Shown here: piece after piece, positions 53,334 through 62,363 of the stretch
Layout: the number at the start of each line of letters is the position of its first letter
Numbering within the stretch: position 1 is the stretch's first letter
Assembly (NCBI GenBank): GCA_001013295.1
Contig: LAZY01000005.1
Coordinates: 108,565-172,564, forward strand
Reading direction: 5' to 3'
Length of the DNA stretch: 64,000 nucleotides
Origin: Chryseobacterium indologenes
GTDB lineage: Bacteria; Bacteroidota; Bacteroidia; Flavobacteriales; Weeksellaceae
Notes under the pieces: generated by a model
Database searches by the model: none
Told to the model about the DNA's origin: nothing
Seen by the model: only the letters and a program-made list of their open reading frames with translations
Position numbers and translations under genes: made by a program

Positions 53334-53360
53334 CTTAGCAACTAATTAAAAATCTTGATC

Positions 53361-54050
53361 ATGAAAACTAAAATCTACAGCGTACTTTTAGCTTGTGCAG
53401 CTCTACCTCTGTTTTCACAAGTTGGTATTAATACCAACAACCCCACAGCAACCTTGGATGTAAACGGAACATTAAAAGTCCGCGACACCCCTGTCGCAGC
53501 CAGTGTATCTGGATATCAGATTCTGGCGCAAGACAATACTACTACTGAAGTTTTTAAAATGGACCCTCAACTATTGATTGCAGCATCAAGTGTTAACACT
53601 ACCGTATACGCCGCTAAAAAGACAAGCGACCTTGCTGTTTTATCGATAACAGCACCTGGAGGGTTTAAAGCTTTGAACTTCGAAGCAACAGACAGAACGA
53701 TAGGTAACGGATCTTACTTTACCAATAGTGATGGTTCCTATAACGTACCATCAACAGGAGTATATGCCATTGGATTTGCATTCAAGTATTCAACCGGAGT
53801 CGTAGCCTCTCTACTGTCTAATGGCGGTATTGGGATAGCCCGAACAAGAAGTGGTGTAACTACTTTAATAGACAGTCGTATGTTCAGTGGTATTCTTACT
53901 CTGTCAGTAACTGATACAAGCATCAGCTCAATATATTCTTTCCAGGCAGGTGACAAAATCAGCTTTGGAACCATAGAGACTGGCGGACTTACTTTAGGCC
54001 TGTTAAGCTCCAGTATCGCTTCATTCTATATTTATAAAGTATCCAACTAA
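53361..54050 (+). CDS. Exported protein with VGINT-type N-terminus and beta-rich C-terminal domain
   Basis: The ATG at 53361 gives 229 residues; an in-frame TTG at 53355 is less likely. A signal peptide ends ALPLFSQ. It is followed by VGINTNNPTATLDVNGTLKV, the segment that opens many Chryseobacterium cell-surface proteins, then RDTP. The C-terminal half (about 130-229) contains strand-like segments STGVYAIGFAFKYS, YSFQAGDKISFG and ASFYIYKVSN, a pattern resembling C1q/TNF-like jelly-roll domains. A secreted or surface protein is inferred; function unknown. A terminator follows. Confidence 0.72.
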   Translation: MKTKIYSVLLACAALPLFSQVGINTNNPTATLDVNGTLKVRDTPVAASVSGYQILAQDNTTTEVFKMDPQLLIAASSVNTTVYAAKKTSDLAVLSITAPGGFKALNFEATDRTIGNGSYFTNSDGSYNVPSTGVYAIGFAFKYSTGVVASLLSNGGIGIARTRSGVTTLIDSRMFSGILTLSVTDTSISSIYSFQAGDKISFGTIETGGLTLGLLSSSIASFYIYKVSN

Positions 54051-54080
54051 GAAGAACATATTGTTAGTTATCTATACCGT

Positions 54081-54115
54081 TAGCCCATCACTTCCCTTGT
54101 GATGGGTTAATTTTT
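54081..54115 (+). terminator. Rho-independent terminator
   Basis: CCCATCAC (54084-54091) pairs with GTGATGGG (54099-54106) around TTCCCTT, followed by TTAATTTTT, after the exported protein gene. Confidence 0.85.
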
Positions 54116-54161
54116 CACCGTATTTCAGCCACATTTCTCTATATTTGATAAAAACTATGAA

Positions 54162-56396
54162 ATGAGTGAATATCTTGCTGTCATATTAGTCGTAGTGATC
54201 ATCATCGTTTTCAACACCCTGAATAACAAAATAAGGAAACTTGAGAAAGAAGTATCTGACCTTCATGCTAAAATCAATAAAACCCCATCTCTGACTGAAA
54301 CATTCGGTGAAAAAATTCAGGCAGAAGAAAATAAAGTTCCGCAACAGGTGCAGCCTCATGAAATTGACACCCCAAATGTACAACCTCAACAACAACATAG
54401 GGAAACTGCCCCACCTGTAGAAAAGGACTGGCTTGCTCCTGTATTTGATTTTCTGAAGCAGAATGCACTTACCATTATTGGTATTTTTACCCTCGTTCTC
54501 GGAATCGGTTATTTTGTAAAATACGCCATTGATAAAAACTGGATTGGAGAAACAGCAAGAGCCGCAATAGGATTCTGTACCGGAGCCGTGATTATCCTGA
54601 TCGGTCATTTTCTCAGAAAAAACTATGCAACATTTGCTTCTATTATAACAGGAGGCGGAATTGCCGTTCTGTATTTTACCGCAACCATCGCCTTTCGGGA
54701 ATATCATCTTTTCTCTCAGAATACTGCTTTTGCTATAACAACCCTCGTCACTGCCGCATCGATTGTTCTCTCTTATTATTACAGAAGTGAAGTTTTGATC
54801 ATTTTCTCATTGATAGGTGGTTTTTCTGCTCCTTTAATGATCAGTACAGGACAAAGCAATTATCTTTTCCTGTTTATTTATCTAAGTCTTTTAAATGCAG
54901 GAATGCTTGCCGCCGCCTTTCTTAAACACTGGAAAAGCGTGGGGTGGACAGCTTATATTTTTACCAGCCTTTATCTTTTTTCATGGACAGCCGATCAACC
55001 GGAACTTCTAAGTGTTACCTTCTATATCATCAGCTACATCATCTTCTATATTTTTGCACTGCTTGATTATTTTAGAAAAAACACGTTTTCCACTTCAGAT
55101 ATTTTAATGCTCGCGTTTATTAATCTTTCAAGCATTATCGGACTGGTTTATACCTTCAATCAATTACAATATGAACCGGCCATTATTTTCCCGCTTATTT
55201 TCGCTGCAATCAATTCCATTTTCTTCTTTAAAGAATACGGAAGAAAAAGCTTTGGGATTCCTTATTCTGTATTTGCCGGGATAACAACCAGTCTTATTAC
55301 CATTGCGGTAGCCTTACAGTTCCAGGCTCACCTCATCACCAGTGTATGGGCTATTGAAGCGACTCTACTTCTCTTTATCTGGAAAAAGACAGGTCATAAG
55401 ATTTTCAAAACTTTTTTCTTTATGCTTTTCCCTCTGGTAATGATCGCACAAGCCGTTACCTGGACCGAATATTTTGATACTGAAAAGCTAAGCGTTATAT
55501 TTAATCCAGTATTTCTGACCAGCCTAGTGACCATAGCAACAACCATTATTAATTTATATCTGTTAAAAAACAGCGGACAGGAAGAAACAGCGAAAAAGGC
55601 AAACAGCTTTTTTGAAGACTTCATTACAGTGGTCAGCTATGGGGTAATATACACCGCTCTCCTGCTTGAGATCACTTACCATCTCTCCGATATGCCTTGG
55701 GCAGCCATCACCAACGTAGGACTGTTATTCAGTATCTATTACATTTTCACGTTATTGCTATTCGGAAAAAAACTGAGCATCAATAATGATATTCAAACCG
55801 TATTGATCTATTTGTTCCTCTTTCTGCTGATGATCAATATCTCGGTTTCTACCTCATCAGTTGTTACTGCTGTTTTATCAAAAAAAATAATTTCCAGCTT
55901 TTATTGGCTGCACCTGCTTCAATGGATTCCTTTTGCTTATCTGGGTTTCAGGATCATTCCAACCTCAGTATTTCACAGAAATACAATTTCATACTGGATG
56001 GTGTCTCTGGCACTCGTTACTGCTGTAAGCTGCGAACTGCATCATTCATATGTTTTCATCGCTTCTCATGATGTTCCACATTCTTATGAAATAACAGAAC
56101 ACTTCAATATTCTTTACTTACCTATAATATGGACCGTACTTGCCAGTATTTTTATTTATACCGGTCTAAAAAAGAGCATTCCGGAGTATAGCAAGATCGG
56201 GTTTGCCCTGATTGGTCTTATGGTTTTAAAACTCTATACCTATGATGTATGGCAAATGGACAATATTTCAAGGATCAGTGCCTTTATTGCTCTGGGAATT
56301 ATTCTGTTGTTCAGTTCTTTTGCCTTTCAGCGTCTGAAGAATATCATTAAAAATATGGTGGATAAAAAGGAGGAAAACACAGAAAACACGGACTAA
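54162..56396 (+). CDS. DUF2339-type polytopic membrane protein
   Basis: This 744-residue protein opens with a membrane helix and a short coiled-coil (NKIRKLEKEVSDLHAKIN). A proline/glutamine-rich linker (about 50-85) precedes some 20 membrane segments. The first segments (ALTIIGIFTLVLGIGYFVKY, then WIGETARAAIGFCTGAVIIL) and ASIITGGGIAVLYFTATIA match the DUF2339 family, whose function is not established. It stands alone, ending before a lone exported-protein gene. Confidence 0.85.
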   Translation: MSEYLAVILVVVIIIVFNTLNNKIRKLEKEVSDLHAKINKTPSLTETFGEKIQAEENKVPQQVQPHEIDTPNVQPQQQHRETAPPVEKDWLAPVFDFLKQNALTIIGIFTLVLGIGYFVKYAIDKNWIGETARAAIGFCTGAVIILIGHFLRKNYATFASIITGGGIAVLYFTATIAFREYHLFSQNTAFAITTLVTAASIVLSYYYRSEVLIIFSLIGGFSAPLMISTGQSNYLFLFIYLSLLNAGMLAAAFLKHWKSVGWTAYIFTSLYLFSWTADQPELLSVTFYIISYIIFYIFALLDYFRKNTFSTSDILMLAFINLSSIIGLVYTFNQLQYEPAIIFPLIFAAINSIFFFKEYGRKSFGIPYSVFAGITTSLITIAVALQFQAHLITSVWAIEATLLLFIWKKTGHKIFKTFFFMLFPLVMIAQAVTWTEYFDTEKLSVIFNPVFLTSLVTIATTIINLYLLKNSGQEETAKKANSFFEDFITVVSYGVIYTALLLEITYHLSDMPWAAITNVGLLFSIYYIFTLLLFGKKLSINNDIQTVLIYLFLFLLMINISVSTSSVVTAVLSKKIISSFYWLHLLQWIPFAYLGFRIIPTSVFHRNTISYWMVSLALVTAVSCELHHSYVFIASHDVPHSYEITEHFNILYLPIIWTVLASIFIYTGLKKSIPEYSKIGFALIGLMVLKLYTYDVWQMDNISRISAFIALGIILLFSSFAFQRLKNIIKNMVDKKEENTENTD

Positions 56397-56512
56397 TTTT
56401 CAGATAAAAACTTTTTATTTATAAATAAAACTCAAAACAATTCAATATTTCATTCACATTTTATAAAAAATAACTATATTTATCACGTTTTTAATATTTA
56501 CATATTCTGATT

Positions 56513-56953
56513 ATGAAAAAATTACTCTACTCTTTTTTAATACTATCCTCTGCAACTTTATTTGCACAGCAAAAAAATCCTGCTGTGAAGTTTGCAGTAG
56601 CTGACAACGTAATTGGAACAGTTGACTTTTTCAATTCGAAAAAAAATATACTGCAGGTTTCAAAAGTATACAATACAGCTGCAAGTCTACCTACCGCTTT
56701 AAAGAAATACAGTTCGGTTTTCACCAAAGGAATAACTGAATATAAATTCAAAAACGGAGAAAACGGATTTGATAAAATGTCTCTGGCAGAAGTCAATGTT
56801 CAGAACAGTCTTCCGGCTGAAAACCCGGTATTGATAGAAGGATATGAATTTAACGATCCAAAAAGCACACAAATCTATCCACAAATCAACAAAAGATCAG
56901 AAATCAAAGATTACAATGGTAAGAAAACATTGTTTATCTACACTACCGAGTAA
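56513..56953 (+). CDS. Exported protein of unknown function
   Basis: This 146-residue protein has a signal peptide ending SATLFAQ. The mature part (about 127 residues) is basic and lacks cysteine. I do not recognise the family. The late segment EGYEFNDPKSTQIYPQINKR is unremarkable. It follows the DUF2339 gene with 116 bases between and is ended by a bidirectional terminator. Confidence 0.62.
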   Translation: MKKLLYSFLILSSATLFAQQKNPAVKFAVADNVIGTVDFFNSKKNILQVSKVYNTAASLPTALKKYSSVFTKGITEYKFKNGENGFDKMSLAEVNVQNSLPAENPVLIEGYEFNDPKSTQIYPQINKRSEIKDYNGKKTLFIYTTE

Positions 56954-56969
56954 TATTTGTTACCATATA

Positions 56970-57003
56970 AAAAAGGATACTGTGATCACGGTATCCTTTT
57001 TTT
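56970..57003. terminator. Bidirectional terminator
   Basis: AAAAAGGATAC and GTATCCTTTTT form a stem around a 10-base loop, with A and T runs on either side. It lies between the exported protein gene and rarA, which converge. Confidence 0.88.
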
Positions 57004-57007
57004 ATAT

Positions 57008-58285
57008 TTAATATTTATTGTTCCATTTTTTCTTCAGCTCTTCATAGATTTTTTTCTCAGTAGCATTATTCCCCGGCTCATAGAACTTCACCTCTTTAAT
57101 CTCCTCAGGCAGAAAATCCTGTTCTACAAAATTCCCCTGATAGGAATGAGCATATTTATATTCTTTCCCGTAATCCAGATCTTTCATCAGCTTTGTAGGA
57201 GCATTTCTTAAATGAAGAGGTACAGGCAGATTTCCGGTTTGCTTCACCAGTGCCAAAGCTTCATTAATAGCCATATATGCAGAATTACTCTTTGGAGATA
57301 CCGCCAGATATACTGCTGTTTCACTTAAAATGATACGAGCCTCAGGATTTCCTATTACGTTAACCGCCTGAAAGCAGTTGTTTGCAATCACCAATGCATT
57401 AGGATTAGCCAGTCCTATATCTTCAGCAGCCAGAATAAGCATTCTTCTTGCGATAAATTTAATATCTTCTCCTCCGGCAATCATCCTCGCCAGCCAATAA
57501 ACAGCTCCATTCGGGTCACTCCCCCGCATAGATTTGATAAATGCAGAAATAATATCATAATGCTGCTCTCCATTTTTATCATAAAGAGCCATTGTTTCCT
57601 GAAGCACCTCAAGAACATCTGTATTGATGATTTCAGTGGTATTTGAATTTTTATACTGATTCAAAACCAATTCCACAGAATTGATCAGCTTCCTGGCATC
57701 TCCGCCTGAATATTGGATAAAAGCTTCTTTTTCAAGGATCTTAAAATGGGTTCCTTCATCTTTATTATACCTTTCGGAAGCAATATCGATAAGCTCCTCC
57801 AGTTTTTCATAGCTCAGAGCTTTTAAAACATACACCTGACTTCTCGAAAGTAGGGCAGAAACCACTTCAAAGCTTGGATTTTCTGTAGTAGCCCCTATTA
57901 AAACAATCCAGCCCTTTTCTACAGCATGCAACAGTGAGTCCTGTTGAGACTTATTGAAACGGTGAATTTCGTCGATAAACAGGATCGGTGATTTTCCCGA
58001 AAACAAATTCTGTTTCTTGGCATCATCAATGACATCACGCACATCTTTCACTCCTGATGAAACCGCCGAAAGTTTATAAAACTTTCTCCCTGACTGCTCA
58101 GAGATGATTTCCGCCAATGTGGTTTTCCCTGTACCCGGAGGGCCCCAAAAGATCAGCGAATTCAGGGTATTGTTCTCGATCATTTTTCTGATCGTCCCTT
58201 TTTCGCCGGTAAGGTGCTCCTGCCCCAGTACTTCAGCAAGAGTTTTCGGTCTTAATTTTTCAGCTAATGGAATATTTTGATTCAA
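57008..58285 (-). CDS. rarA: Replication-associated recombination protein A (RarA/MgsA)
   Basis: This 425-residue AAA+ ATPase starts with PLAEKLRPKTLAEVLGQEHL. Walker A is FWGPPGTGKTTLA (residues 47-59), and Walker B is ILFIDEIHRFNKSQQD. A sensor region ATTENPSFEV and the C-terminal tetramerisation domain (GSDPNGAVYWLARMI) follow. It acts at stalled replication forks, related to clamp-loader proteins. It is monocistronic and divergent from yidD. Confidence 0.95.
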   Translation of the reverse strand: MNQNIPLAEKLRPKTLAEVLGQEHLTGEKGTIRKMIENNTLNSLIFWGPPGTGKTTLAEIISEQSGRKFYKLSAVSSGVKDVRDVIDDAKKQNLFSGKSPILFIDEIHRFNKSQQDSLLHAVEKGWIVLIGATTENPSFEVVSALLSRSQVYVLKALSYEKLEELIDIASERYNKDEGTHFKILEKEAFIQYSGGDARKLINSVELVLNQYKNSNTTEIINTDVLEVLQETMALYDKNGEQHYDIISAFIKSMRGSDPNGAVYWLARMIAGGEDIKFIARRMLILAAEDIGLANPNALVIANNCFQAVNVIGNPEARIILSETAVYLAVSPKSNSAYMAINEALALVKQTGNLPVPLHLRNAPTKLMKDLDYGKEYKYAHSYQGNFVEQDFLPEEIKEVKFYEPGNNATEKKIYEELKKKWNNKY

Positions 58286-58340
58286 GGTAATTCTATTTTG
58301 AAGGTCAATATTTCAGATTTCCGATCTCTGAAACTTATAA

Positions 58341-58348
58341 CAAATTTA
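58341..58348 (-). promoter_or_regulatory. -7 element of rarA
   Basis: TAAATTTG on the minus strand, 55 bases before the rarA start, in the 101-base divergent spacer. Confidence 0.55.
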
Positions 58349-58371
58349 AACTAATTTTCATTTTTTTACCC

Positions 58372-58379
58372 TATTTTTG
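58372..58379 (+). promoter_or_regulatory. -7 element of yidD
   Basis: TATTTTTG lies seven bases before the TTG start of yidD, so the transcript begins very close to the start codon. Confidence 0.55.
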
Positions 58380-58386
58380 CATTGTT

Positions 58387-58638
58387 TTGAAACTTACATT
58401 CAATAAAATCATTACATTTCCTTTGGTAATTTTGATAAAATTTTACCAGTGGTTTATTTCGCCCTTACTTCCTAAAAATTGCCGTTACGAACCTACCTGC
58501 TCTCATTATATGCTGGAGTCACTTCGTATACACGGTCTATTTAAAGGTTTCTGGATGGGATTTAAAAGAATTTTAAGATGCCATCCCTGGGGAGGAAGCG
58601 GCTATGATCCCGTTCCACCCAGACATCACAATCATTAA
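58387..58638 (+). CDS. yidD: Membrane protein insertion efficiency factor YidD
   Basis: This 83-residue protein assumes a TTG start codon at 58387, the only in-frame start that precedes the conserved [30 protein letters not shown] contains the YidD cysteine pair, and [13 protein letters not shown] ends the conserved part. YidD is a small amphipathic inner-membrane-associated protein that helps YidC insert proteins. It precedes lgt by 24 bases, so the two are probably cotranscribed. Confidence 0.9.
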   Translation: MKLTFNKIITFPLVILIKFYQWFISPLLPKNCRYEPTCSHYMLESLRIHGLFKGFWMGFKRILRCHPWGGSGYDPVPPRHHNH

Positions 58639-58662
58639 ACAAACGATTAAATCAATAGAAAA

Positions 58663-59937
58663 ATGAGTAATATTTTTTTCAGAATTTACCTTGTCTTATT
58701 TGCCGTGATCACCCAGTGTCTTTTTGCACAGGAATATCCTGGCGGCCTCTCAGACGGTACTTTAGATGTCAACGGAAACAATGTTCCGGTAAAAATCTAT
58801 TCTACTACAGAATTAGGAGATCTTGCCGCTTTTCCGGATAGAGACACGGATAAGAACCTTTCTTTTCTGGTAATCCTGAATGAATCCAATTTTGAGCCTG
58901 CTTATTACAACTATGGCGCCTCAACTTTAGCCAAGTACAGAGATTCAAAATACCAGTTCTTTGATAAAAACTTTAAACTGATCGACACTCCTGTTACCAC
59001 GGACAATATTACTACATTCAAATATGCTGTAAAGGCGATAAAACCAATCACTGCTTCAGATAAAGTGGAATTGAAAACCTCTTTTAAAATCTGGGATCCG
59101 TCAAAAGGAATTCAGCTTGGTCCTGTAACCCTGCATTTTTACAGTCTGATGTTTGTATTTGCATTTGGATTCGGATATCTGCTGATGACCAGAATTTTCA
59201 AAATAGACAACGTTAATCAAAAATACCTGGAACCTCTTTTCACATGGACTTTGATAGGAACAATTCTGGGAGCAAGATTAGGTCACGTTATTTTTTACCA
59301 GCCGGAGCTCTTCAAGGAAGATTTCTGGAGCGTATTTTTACCGATCAGCACCAAAAACGGTTTTAAATTCACAGGATTCTCAGGGTTAGCAAGCCACGGA
59401 GCTACCATTGCCCTGATCTTCACAACACTTTATTACTCATTTAAGATCATCAAAAAAAATCCTTTCTGGGTATATGACCGATTGGGTATTGTAGTCGCTT
59501 TAGGCGGAGCTTTTGTAAGAATGGGTAACTTTTTCAATTCTGAAATTGTAGGTAAGCCGGCAGATCCTAACTCTCCGTTTGCTTTACTTTTTCCTCAGCA
59601 AAGCAGTGAATACGGGCTTACTGTACCCCGTTACCCAAGTCAGCTATTCGAAGCTGTAGGCTATGTTGCATTGTTCATTTTATTATGGGTTCTGTACAGA
59701 AAAACGGATAAAAAATACCAACAGGGATGGCTATTCGGACTATTCTTCATCATCCTTTGGGCGATCAGATTCTTTGTTGAATTCCTGAAAGAGCCACAAG
59801 GTGATGAATTTATCCAGATAGGGAATTTAAACACCGGACAGGTTCTTTCGATTCCATTCATGATCGCCGGAGTAATTATTATGATTGTTTCCAAGAAGTT
59901 TAAGATTACTGAGGAGGAGAATGGGAAACCTGAATAG
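58663..59937 (+). CDS. lgt: Prolipoprotein diacylglyceryl transferase with N-terminal extension
   Basis: This 424-residue protein is longer than the typical 260-300 of Lgt. The C-terminal 270 residues are a standard Lgt core with about seven membrane segments: LHFYSLMF, GARLGHVIFYQPE with the essential arginine, SGLASHGATIA with the histidine, VRMGNFFNSEIVG (usually RIGNFxNxE) and YPSQLFEA. It transfers diacylglycerol to the lipobox cysteine. The first 155 residues are a signal-like helix and a beta-rich domain. Its role is unclear. Cotranscribed with yidD. Confidence 0.92.
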   Translation: MSNIFFRIYLVLFAVITQCLFAQEYPGGLSDGTLDVNGNNVPVKIYSTTELGDLAAFPDRDTDKNLSFLVILNESNFEPAYYNYGASTLAKYRDSKYQFFDKNFKLIDTPVTTDNITTFKYAVKAIKPITASDKVELKTSFKIWDPSKGIQLGPVTLHFYSLMFVFAFGFGYLLMTRIFKIDNVNQKYLEPLFTWTLIGTILGARLGHVIFYQPELFKEDFWSVFLPISTKNGFKFTGFSGLASHGATIALIFTTLYYSFKIIKKNPFWVYDRLGIVVALGGAFVRMGNFFNSEIVGKPADPNSPFALLFPQQSSEYGLTVPRYPSQLFEAVGYVALFILLWVLYRKTDKKYQQGWLFGLFFIILWAIRFFVEFLKEPQGDEFIQIGNLNTGQVLSIPFMIAGVIIMIVSKKFKITEEENGKPE

Positions 59938-59947
59938 GATGGTTTTG

Positions 59948-60130
59948 ACGAAAGGGTAAAAAGGCAAAGAAAGCAAAGGAATCGGATATGATTGATGAAG
60001 GTTTTGATTTGCTTTTCCAAATATAAAGATGGCAAATTTGTAGAAATACAGATTTGCCTTTTTTAGTCTCTTATCATTATTTTACTCTTCCTCTTTTTCA
60101 CTTTTTTGCCTTTTTGCCCTTTCGCTTTCC
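59948..60130. repeat. Inverted-repeat element flanking a terminator, built of AAAGGC words
   Basis: The left arm (59948-59980) has CGAAAGGGTAAAAAGGCAAAG. The right arm (60091-60130) has CTTTTTTGCCTTTTTGCCC followed by TTTCG, the near-exact reverse complement. Both are made of short A/G words repeated about every eight bases. The lgt terminator lies between the arms. Confidence 0.6.
60029..60066 (+). terminator. Rho-independent terminator of lgt
   Basis: GGCAAAT and ATTTGCC flank a 14-base loop, followed by TTTTTT, inside the A/G-rich inverted-repeat element. Confidence 0.78.
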
Positions 60131-60145
60131 CATCTGTTTACCTCC

Positions 60146-61663
60146 TTAAAGATTCCTCCCCGTCTTCCTGTTCAATTCTTCGAATACAGTTCCCAATTCA
60201 TTAATAACATCTGTAGGAAGCATCGATTCTTTTGAATGTTTTTCCGAAGCAAATTCAGCAGCTTTTCCGTGCTGCCATACCCCTAAGATACAAGTCTGTT
60301 CTTCAGAATATTCTTGCGCCAAGAGCGAGGTCAGAATTCCGGTGAGAACATCTCCGCTTCCCCCTTTGGCAAGTCCGGCATTTCCGGTTATATTGTAATA
60401 AACGTTTTTTTCCGGGGTAACGATCTGAGTATGGTGATCTTTCAGAATAATATACAGATTGAGTTCCTGAGCTTTTTCTTTGGCCAGCTCCAGTCTTTTA
60501 AATGAGTTTTCCGTGCTGCCGAAAAGTCTTTCAAATTCTTTGGGATGCGGAGTGATAATTGTTTTTTGAGGAATTAATTTCAGATTTTCCGGAGATCTGG
60601 AAATAATGTTTAATGCATCTGCGTCCAATACCAGCGGTTGATCATAAGCTTCCAGGAATTTCAAAAGACCTTTTTCAGTATCTGCATCTGTTCCAAGTCC
60701 CGGACCTATGCCATACGTAAAGCCTGAATCATACTCAAAATCGGTTACGAAATCGTCTCCTCCTTTTATGAACATTGCTTCCGGACAGGAAGTCTGTATT
60801 ATTTCATAGCCACATTTCGGTGCAAGGGTAAAAGTTAACCCTGCCCCTGTTTTTAAAGCTGACCTGGTTGCCAGTACTGCTGCGCCGATCTTTCCATAGC
60901 TCCCGCCTACTATGGCAGCTTTACCATAATTTCCTTTATGTGAAAATTCGGGTCTTGGCTTAAAGATATGTTCAGCATCAATATCATCGATGACAAAATA
61001 TTTTGTTTCTACAATCTCCGAATATTCATTAGCCAGATCAATATCCAGAATAACGGTCTTTCCGGTATATTTTCCGGTTTCAGGATGAAGAAAACTCCTT
61101 TTCCAGCATTGAAAACTCAACGTATAATCTGCTTTCAAAGCAACATCATTCTGGGAAAACATTTCATCAGCAGGCAATCCGGAGGGAATATCAATTGATA
61201 TTTTAAGCTGTTCCTTTTGATTGAGCTGATCTACCAAGCTTTTGTATATTCCTGTCAGAGGTCTCGATAGACCTGTTCCAAACAAGGCATCAATGATAAC
61301 GGTTTTATCATCAAAATGATAAGATTCAATATCACTGAACTTTTTTACCGAAATTCCCGAAATATCACGGAGTCTTTTCAAGTTCACCAAAGCATCATCA
61401 GAGAATCCCCCTTTAGGATCATGTACAAATACATCAACATCAAATCCTTTCAGATAAAGCATTCGTGCAACTGCCAGTCCATCTCCCCCATTATTTCCCT
61501 TTCCACAAAACACCACCATTTTTTTATGATTTTTACAATGTTCCGAGATCCAGCCGGCAACAGACATGGATGCTCTTTCCATTAACTGAACGGAAGAAAC
61601 AGGTTCGTGCGAAATAGTGAACTGATCCCAGCTTCGTATTTGTTCTGCAGTAAAGATTTTCAT
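60146..61663 (-). CDS. nnr: Bifunctional NAD(P)H-hydrate epimerase / dehydratase
   Basis: This 505-residue protein has an N-terminal YjeF epimerase domain (about 1-215: VVFCGKGNNGGDGLAVARML, and IDALFGTGLSRPL). The C-terminal domain is an ADP-dependent dehydratase of the ribokinase-like fold (about 230-500: GNYGKAAIVGGSYGKIGAAV, then LAKGGSGDVLTGIL with the catalytic aspartate). It repairs hydrated NADH and NADPH. It stands alone on the minus strand. Confidence 0.95.
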   Translation of the reverse strand: MKIFTAEQIRSWDQFTISHEPVSSVQLMERASMSVAGWISEHCKNHKKMVVFCGKGNNGGDGLAVARMLYLKGFDVDVFVHDPKGGFSDDALVNLKRLRDISGISVKKFSDIESYHFDDKTVIIDALFGTGLSRPLTGIYKSLVDQLNQKEQLKISIDIPSGLPADEMFSQNDVALKADYTLSFQCWKRSFLHPETGKYTGKTVILDIDLANEYSEIVETKYFVIDDIDAEHIFKPRPEFSHKGNYGKAAIVGGSYGKIGAAVLATRSALKTGAGLTFTLAPKCGYEIIQTSCPEAMFIKGGDDFVTDFEYDSGFTYGIGPGLGTDADTEKGLLKFLEAYDQPLVLDADALNIISRSPENLKLIPQKTIITPHPKEFERLFGSTENSFKRLELAKEKAQELNLYIILKDHHTQIVTPEKNVYYNITGNAGLAKGGSGDVLTGILTSLLAQEYSEEQTCILGVWQHGKAAEFASEKHSKESMLPTDVINELGTVFEELNRKTGRNL

Positions 61664-61873
61664 AAGACGTGATCAAACTTTTAAGCAAATTACAAAAGTT
61701 TTTTCATTACGGTGACACCCTGATAATAAAAACAGAACGGCATCGTGAATGCTATAAAAGATAGATAAAACGAATTTGTTTTTAATAAAAATATATACAC
61801 AAATTCAAGGTAAAAATCCCTCTTTTTGAAATAAAAAACTATAAAAAGTAATGTTTTTTACATTTTTTAATTA

Positions 61874-61881
61874 TATTTTTG
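61874..61881 (+). promoter_or_regulatory. -7 element of mscL
   Basis: TATTTTTG lies 29 bases before the mscL ATG in an AT-rich spacer of 247 bases. Confidence 0.55.
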
Positions 61882-61910
61882 TGTATATACTAATTAAAAA
61901 AATATAAATT

Positions 61911-62291
61911 ATGGGATTTGTCAAAGAATTTAAAGAGTTTGCCTTTAAAGGCAATGTGCTCGACCTTGCTGTCGGTGTGATCATTGGAGCAGCATTTGGT
62001 AAAATTGTTTCGTCTTTAGTTGAGGATGTCATCACTCCTTTGATTTTAAATCCGGCATTAAAAGCAGCCGGAGCAGAAAACATTGCTAAACTTACATGGA
62101 ATGGTGTTGCCTATGGGAACTTCCTTTCAGCTGTTATCAGCTTCCTGTGTATTGCAATGGTTCTTTTCTGGATCATTAAACTAGCCAATAAAGTGAACAA
62201 AAAAGAGGCTCCAGCTCCTGCAGGACCTACTGAAGATCAAAAATTACTGACAGAGATCAGAGACCTTTTGAAAAATAAAAACATTCAATAG
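61911..62291 (+). CDS. mscL: Large-conductance mechanosensitive channel MscL
   Basis: This 126-residue protein opens with the MscL N-terminus GFVKEFKEFAFKGNVLDLAVGVIIG and continues AAFGKIVSSLVEDVITPL. Two membrane helices with a periplasmic loop, and a C-terminal helix (EDQKLLTEIRDLLKNK) that bundles in the cytoplasm, complete the family features. The channel opens under membrane tension to release solutes. The gene is monocistronic with its own promoter and terminator. Confidence 0.96.
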   Translation: MGFVKEFKEFAFKGNVLDLAVGVIIGAAFGKIVSSLVEDVITPLILNPALKAAGAENIAKLTWNGVAYGNFLSAVISFLCIAMVLFWIIKLANKVNKKEAPAPAGPTEDQKLLTEIRDLLKNKNIQ

Positions 62292-62316
62292 TCTACTGTT
62301 CATCTGTTTACAATAA

Positions 62317-62345
62317 AAAGCACCTCTTGTGAGGTGCTTTTCGTT
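62317..62345. terminator. Bidirectional terminator
   Basis: AAAGCACCTC and GAGGTGCTTT form a perfect 10-bp stem around TTGT. A-rich and T-rich flanks allow it to end both mscL and the convergent dehydrogenase gene. Confidence 0.88.
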
Positions 62346-62363
62346 ATATATGATTTTATTTCA

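Larger units (their letters stand above)
52996..53360. other. Terminator followed by AT-rich spacer, no gene
   Basis: This 365-base gap contains the pheA terminator (53026-53056) and the promoter of the exported protein gene (53326-53333). Between them I see no open frame. Isolated words such as TAATCCACA at about 53175 and TAACCCACA at about 53137 resemble DnaA boxes but do not form a convincing cluster. Confidence 0.4.

Noticed and set aside
49800..53360. Possible replication origin near dnaA
   Set aside because: Only scattered near-matches to TTATCCACA (for example near 53137, 53175 and 53230) were found, with no cluster, unwinding element or strand-skew evidence I can compute. Bacteroidota origins need not be next to dnaA.
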